From contig NZ_RZNH01000029.1 of the NCBI RefSeq assembly GCF_013141825.1, positions 898 to 64,897 of the forward strand: a DNA stretch of 64,000 nt, read 5' to 3'. Below, one piece after another: positions 60,040 to 64,000 of this stretch; within the stretch, counting starts at the first letter, position 1; each line of letters starts with the position of its first letter. The position numbers and the translations under genes are program-made. Under the pieces are notes generated by a model. It saw nothing but the letters and a program-made list of their open reading frames with translations. It did not search any database and was not told the origin of the DNA. Source of the DNA: Marinifilum caeruleilacunae. GTDB taxonomy: Bacteria > Bacteroidota > Bacteroidia > Bacteroidales > Marinifilaceae.

Positions 60040-63000
60040 ATGTCTTCAAATACTATTAGTCAAAGAATTAGTTTTGCTTCTAATAAGAATCAGCTTTCAT
60101 ATCCTGATTTCTTAGAAGTACAATTAAAATCTTTTCAAGACTTTTTTCAGCTGGAAACGACTCCGGAGAAAAGAACGAACGAAGGATTATTTAAGGTATT
60201 TAGCGAGAATTTCCCAATTACCGATACCAGAAATAATTTCGTATTGGAATTTCTCGACTATTTTGTTGATCCGCCCCGTTACACAATCGATGAATGTATC
60301 GAAAGAGGCTTAACTTATAGCGTACCGCTAAAAGCTAAGTTGAAACTTTACTGTACCGATCCTGAACATGAGGATTTCGATACAGTAATTCAGGATGTAT
60401 ACCTGGGAACAGTTCCATACATGACTGAAAAAGGTACCTTCGTAGTTAACGGAGCTGAACGTGTTGTTGTATCACAGCTTCACCGTTCACCTGGTGTATT
60501 CTTTGGACAAAGTGTACACGCAAATGGAACCAAGTTATATTCTGCCAGAATTATTCCTTTTAAAGGTTCCTGGATCGAATTTGCTACCGACATTAACAAT
60601 GTGATGTACGCATATATCGATCGTAAGAAAAAGCTTCCTGTAACAACTTTGCTTCGTGCAATTGGTTACGAAAGCGATAAAGAAATCCTTGAGATTTTTA
60701 ACCTTGCTGATGAAATCAAGGTTTCTAAAACCGGTTTGAAGAAAATCGTTGGTAGAAAACTTGCTGCTCGTGTTCTTAAGTCATGGATTGAAGACTTCGT
60801 AGACGAGGATACAGGCGAGGTAGTATCTATTGAGCGTAATGAGGTGGTTATTGATCGTGAGACAATAATCGAACCAGAACATATTGAAGAAATTCTTGAA
60901 TCAGGTGCAAAAACTATCTTATTGCACAAAGAGGAACAAAATCTTGCTGATTATGCGATTATCTATAATACGCTTCAGAAAGACCCTTGTAACTCTGAGA
61001 AAGAAGCAGTTCTTCACATTTATCGTCAATTACGTAACTCTGAGCCACCAGATGAGGCTACAGCTCGTGACGTAATCGATAAATTATTCTTCTCTGATAA
61101 GAGATATGATTTAGGTGATGTTGGTCGTTACCGCCTAAATAAAAAATTAGGTTTAAACACTGATGGTGACACAAAAGTGTTGACCAAAGAAGACATTATT
61201 GAAATTATCAAGTACCTAATCAAGCTGTTGAATGCTCGTACTGATGTGGATGATATTGACCACTTGAGTAACCGTCGTGTTCGTACAGTTGGTGAACAAC
61301 TTTATACTCAGTTCGGAGTAGGTTTGGCACGTATGGCCAGAACCATTCGTGAGAGAATGAACGTTAGAGATAATGAGGTATTTACTCCAATCGATTTGAT
61401 CAACTCGAAGACGCTATCTTCTGTAATCAACTCTTTCTTTGGAACAAATGCATTATCGCAGTTCATGGATCAAACCAACCCATTGGCTGAGATTACACAC
61501 AAACGTAGAATGTCGGCCTTAGGTCCTGGTGGTCTTTCGCGTGAGAGAGCAGGTTTCGAGGTTCGAGATGTACACTACACTCACTACGGTCGTTTATGTC
61601 CGATTGAGACTCCTGAAGGTCCAAACATTGGTTTGATTTCTTCACTTTGTGTGTTTGCTAAGATCAATAACTTAGGATTTATCGAAACTCCATATCGTAA
61701 GGTAGCTGATGGTGGTGTTGATTTATCTTCGGCAGGTGTAGAATACTTATCGGCTGAAGAGGAAGAAGGATTGACAATTGCACAGGCAAATGCTCCTTTA
61801 AATGATGATGGTAGCTTTGTGAATCCAAAAGCGAAGTCTCGTAAAGATGGTGACTTCCCATTCGAGGAAGTTGAGAATATCGATTTGATGGACGTTGCTC
61901 CAAACCAAATCGCTTCTATCGCTGCATCTTTGATTCCATTCCTGGAGCATGATGATGCGAACCGTGCATTGATGGGATCTAATATGATGCGTCAGGCTGT
62001 TCCTGTTATCAAACCTGAATCACCAATTGTAGGTACTGGTTTGGAAGGTGCACTTGTTCGTGACTCTAGAACTCAAATTACCGCTCAAGGTGATGGTGTT
62101 GTTGAGTTTGTTGATGCAAACAAAATTGTAATCAAATACGAACAAACTGAAGAGGAAGCATTTGTTAGTTTCGAAGGAGATACGAGAACTTACGATATTC
62201 CAAAATATGGTAAAACCAACCAGGGTACAACCATCGATTTGAAACCAATTGTTACAAAAGGACAAGTGGTTACACCGGGTCAGATCTTGACTCATGGTTA
62301 TGCAACTCAGGATGGTGAACTAGCTCTTGGACGTAATCTAAAAGTGGCATTTATGCCTTGGAAAGGTTACAACTACGAGGATGCGATTGTAATTTCGGAG
62401 CGAATCGTTAAGGATGATGTATTTACATCTGTTCACGTTGACGAATATACGCTGGAAGTTCGTGACACGAAACGTGGTATGGAAGAATTAACTTCGGATA
62501 TTCCTAACGTTAGTGAAGAAGCAACTCGTAACCTTGATGAAAACGGATTGATTCGTATTGGTGCGAATGTTGAGCCAGGTGATATCTTAATTGGTAAGAT
62601 TACTCCTAAAGGGGAATCAGATCCTTCTCCGGAGGAGAAATTATTAAGAGCAATCTTTGGTGATAAAGCAGGTGATGTAAAAGATGCTTCATTGAAAGCT
62701 TCTCCATCATTACGTGGTGTGATTATCGATAAGAAATTATTCTCACGTTCAATTCGCGATCGTAAATCGAAGCAATCAGATAAGCCTTTAATCCAGAAAT
62801 TGGATGAAGAATTGGCATCACAGATTACTGCATTACAAGCTAGATTGGTTGAAAAACTATTTATCCTTGTAAATGGTAAAACTTCTCAGGGAGTAAAAGA
62901 TTACTTAAATGTAGATGTGATTCCTAAAGGTGTGAAGTTCACTCAGAAATTGTTATCGGATATCAACTTCCTGGAAATTAATCCAAACAAGTGGACAACC

Positions 63001-63852
63001 GATAAAGAGAAGAACGAAACAATCAAAAAGCTTTTACACAACTATATTATCAAGTTCAAAGAGCTTGAAAGTATCAATAAGCGTAAAAAATACAATGTAA
63101 CCATTGGAGATGAAATGCCAGCAGGTATTATTCAAATGGCGAAAGTATATGTTGCTAAGAAACGTAAGCTTCAGATTGGTGATAAAATGGCAGGTCGTCA
63201 CGGTAACAAAGGTATTGTTTCACGTGTAGTTAGAGAAGAAGATATGCCATTCCTTGAAGATGGAACAACTGTTGACATCTGTTTGAACCCACTGGGTGTA
63301 CCATCGCGTATGAACTTGGGACAGGTATTTGAAACTGTACTAGGTTGGGCCGGTAAAGAACTTGGATTGAAGTTTGCTACCCCAATTTTCGATGGTGCTT
63401 CATTGGATGAAATCACAGGTTATACCGACGAAGCTGGGGTACCTGCTTTCGGTAAAGCATATCTTCACGATGGTGGAACAGGAGAACGTTTCGACCAGCC
63501 TGCTACAGTAGGTGTGATCTATATGCTGAAACTTGGTCACATGGTTGATGATAAGATGCACGCGCGTTCTATCGGACCTTACTCACTTATTACTCAGCAA
63601 CCACTTGGTGGTAAAGCTCAGTTTGGTGGTCAGCGTTTTGGAGAGATGGAGGTTTGGGCACTAGAGGCATTCGGTGCTGCTCATATTCTTCAGGAAATCC
63701 TAACCGTTAAATCGGATGACGTTGTAGGTCGTGCTAAAGCTTACGAATCTATCGTTAAAGGTGATCCAATGCCAAATCCGGGTATACCGGAATCTCTAAA
63801 CGTGTTATTACACGAATTGAGAGGTCTTGGCTTGAGCGTAAAATTAATTTAA
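60040..63852 (+). CDS. rpoB: RNA polymerase subunit beta
   Basis: A 1270-residue beta subunit. The N-terminus [18 protein letters not shown], the rifampicin region with [33 protein letters not shown] (in parts: [15 protein letters not shown]), [26 protein letters not shown] and the C-terminal [12 protein letters not shown] are canonical. The sequence around the rifampicin site ([18 protein letters not shown]) is the usual sensitive form. Length fits Bacteroidota. Confidence 0.98.
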   Translation: MSSNTISQRISFASNKNQLSYPDFLEVQLKSFQDFFQLETTPEKRTNEGLFKVFSENFPITDTRNNFVLEFLDYFVDPPRYTIDECIERGLTYSVPLKAKLKLYCTDPEHEDFDTVIQDVYLGTVPYMTEKGTFVVNGAERVVVSQLHRSPGVFFGQSVHANGTKLYSARIIPFKGSWIEFATDINNVMYAYIDRKKKLPVTTLLRAIGYESDKEILEIFNLADEIKVSKTGLKKIVGRKLAARVLKSWIEDFVDEDTGEVVSIERNEVVIDRETIIEPEHIEEILESGAKTILLHKEEQNLADYAIIYNTLQKDPCNSEKEAVLHIYRQLRNSEPPDEATARDVIDKLFFSDKRYDLGDVGRYRLNKKLGLNTDGDTKVLTKEDIIEIIKYLIKLLNARTDVDDIDHLSNRRVRTVGEQLYTQFGVGLARMARTIRERMNVRDNEVFTPIDLINSKTLSSVINSFFGTNALSQFMDQTNPLAEITHKRRMSALGPGGLSRERAGFEVRDVHYTHYGRLCPIETPEGPNIGLISSLCVFAKINNLGFIETPYRKVADGGVDLSSAGVEYLSAEEEEGLTIAQANAPLNDDGSFVNPKAKSRKDGDFPFEEVENIDLMDVAPNQIASIAASLIPFLEHDDANRALMGSNMMRQAVPVIKPESPIVGTGLEGALVRDSRTQITAQGDGVVEFVDANKIVIKYEQTEEEAFVSFEGDTRTYDIPKYGKTNQGTTIDLKPIVTKGQVVTPGQILTHGYATQDGELALGRNLKVAFMPWKGYNYEDAIVISERIVKDDVFTSVHVDEYTLEVRDTKRGMEELTSDIPNVSEEATRNLDENGLIRIGANVEPGDILIGKITPKGESDPSPEEKLLRAIFGDKAGDVKDASLKASPSLRGVIIDKKLFSRSIRDRKSKQSDKPLIQKLDEELASQITALQARLVEKLFILVNGKTSQGVKDYLNVDVIPKGVKFTQKLLSDINFLEINPNKWTTDKEKNETIKKLLHNYIIKFKELESINKRKKYNVTIGDEMPAGIIQMAKVYVAKKRKLQIGDKMAGRHGNKGIVSRVVREEDMPFLEDGTTVDICLNPLGVPSRMNLGQVFETVLGWAGKELGLKFATPIFDGASLDEITGYTDEAGVPAFGKAYLHDGGTGERFDQPATVGVIYMLKLGHMVDDKMHARSIGPYSLITQQPLGGKAQFGGQRFGEMEVWALEAFGAAHILQEILTVKSDDVVGRAKAYESIVKGDPMPNPGIPESLNVLLHELRGLGLSVKLI

Positions 63853-63864
63853 GCCTTATATTAT

Positions 63865-63898
63865 AAAGTGAATGTTCGGATTTCCGTGCATTCACTTT
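63865..63898 (+). other. Hairpin between rpoB and rpoC
   Basis: Stem AAAGTGAATG with CATTCACTTT and an inner CGGA/TCCG. T-rich but short tail. Possible processing or pausing site. Confidence 0.5.
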
Positions 63899-63935
63899 TA
63901 TAGAATAATATTGTTAATTTCCTAATTTTCAACAT

Positions 63936-64000
63936 ATGGCATTCAGAAGAGATAAACAAGTAAAGAGCAATTTTACAAAAATCTCTATCAGTCTTGCTTC
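63936..64000 (+). CDS. rpoC: RNA polymerase subunit beta' (5' end only)
   Basis: Only the first 21 codons fall in the window: MAFRRDKQVKSNFTKISISL is the normal Bacteroidota RpoC start, followed by further coding sequence at the right edge. It is placed 83 nt after rpoB, as expected for the operon. Confidence 0.9.
   Translation, partial: MAFRRDKQVKSNFTKISISLA

Overview
The window looks like a chromosome segment of a Bacteroidota species, probably in or near Marinilabiliales/Marinifilaceae (the rank below phylum is inference). The evidence is AT-rich DNA, TTTG-N19/20-TAnnTTTG promoters, few Shine-Dalgarno sequences, S21 with the short lysine-rich tail, PorT, a TamL-type lipoprotein BamA homologue, DUF6588, DUF4199 and Lacal_2735 families, and the Bacteroidota order of rpsU, a Xer recombinase, hpf, tRNAs, tuf, tRNA-Trp, secE, nusG, rplKAJL, rpoB and rpoC. 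I see no prophage, insertion sequence, CRISPR array or plasmid gene; nearly all of the window is core chromosome.

Layout. 1-580 is non-coding, with terminator-like repeats around an inverted-repeat element. 580-8261 holds membrane and surface genes plus ruvX, def and comEC. 8434-11311 is a Trk potassium uptake pair, trkA and trkH. 11268-18498 is a tight nine-gene minus-strand operon for acyl-chain or membrane-lipid modification: desaturase, two different cyclopropane-synthase-like methyltransferases, a secreted protein of unknown function, an FAD oxidoreductase, DUF1365, an unusual SDR, a Lacal_2735 protein and an SRPBCC protein. 18850-20619 has a small unknown gene, a TsaC/YciO-type gene and an fsa-type transaldolase. 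20788-21640 is a minus-strand RNA block: the SRP RNA with a consensus promoter, then four tRNA-Thr genes interleaved with three partial tRNA-Thr copies.

21881-25191 is a glycosyltransferase/methyltransferase operon. 25207-33195 (minus) carries miaA, a pRiA4b-like gene, a LuxC-like acyl-CoA reductase, DUF2752, acnB, gap and a 42-residue lipoprotein too short for usual gene calling. 33358-53529 carries an Omp85-like protein, a hybrid sensor kinase, two short-chain dehydrogenase-type genes, a divergent PurL, ubiE-porT, an FAD protein, an rRNA methyltransferase, tamL, fbaA, an NSS transporter and a multi-HhH ComEA-like protein. 53637-64000 is the translation/transcription super-operon, running off the window inside rpoC.

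The two most interesting regions are the lipid operon, whose gene content resembles proteobacterial singlet-oxygen/CFA clusters but lacks the usual sigma/anti-sigma and photolyase genes here, and the tRNA-Thr array, in which each TGT gene is followed by a structured tRNA-derived fragment. Other points are a PurL paralogue without the conserved His of the WSEHCSYK motif, a GIY-YIG-like protein without its catalytic Tyr, and strong Shine-Dalgarno sequences confined to rpsU and hpf. All functions are assigned by motif and context reading; no database search was run.
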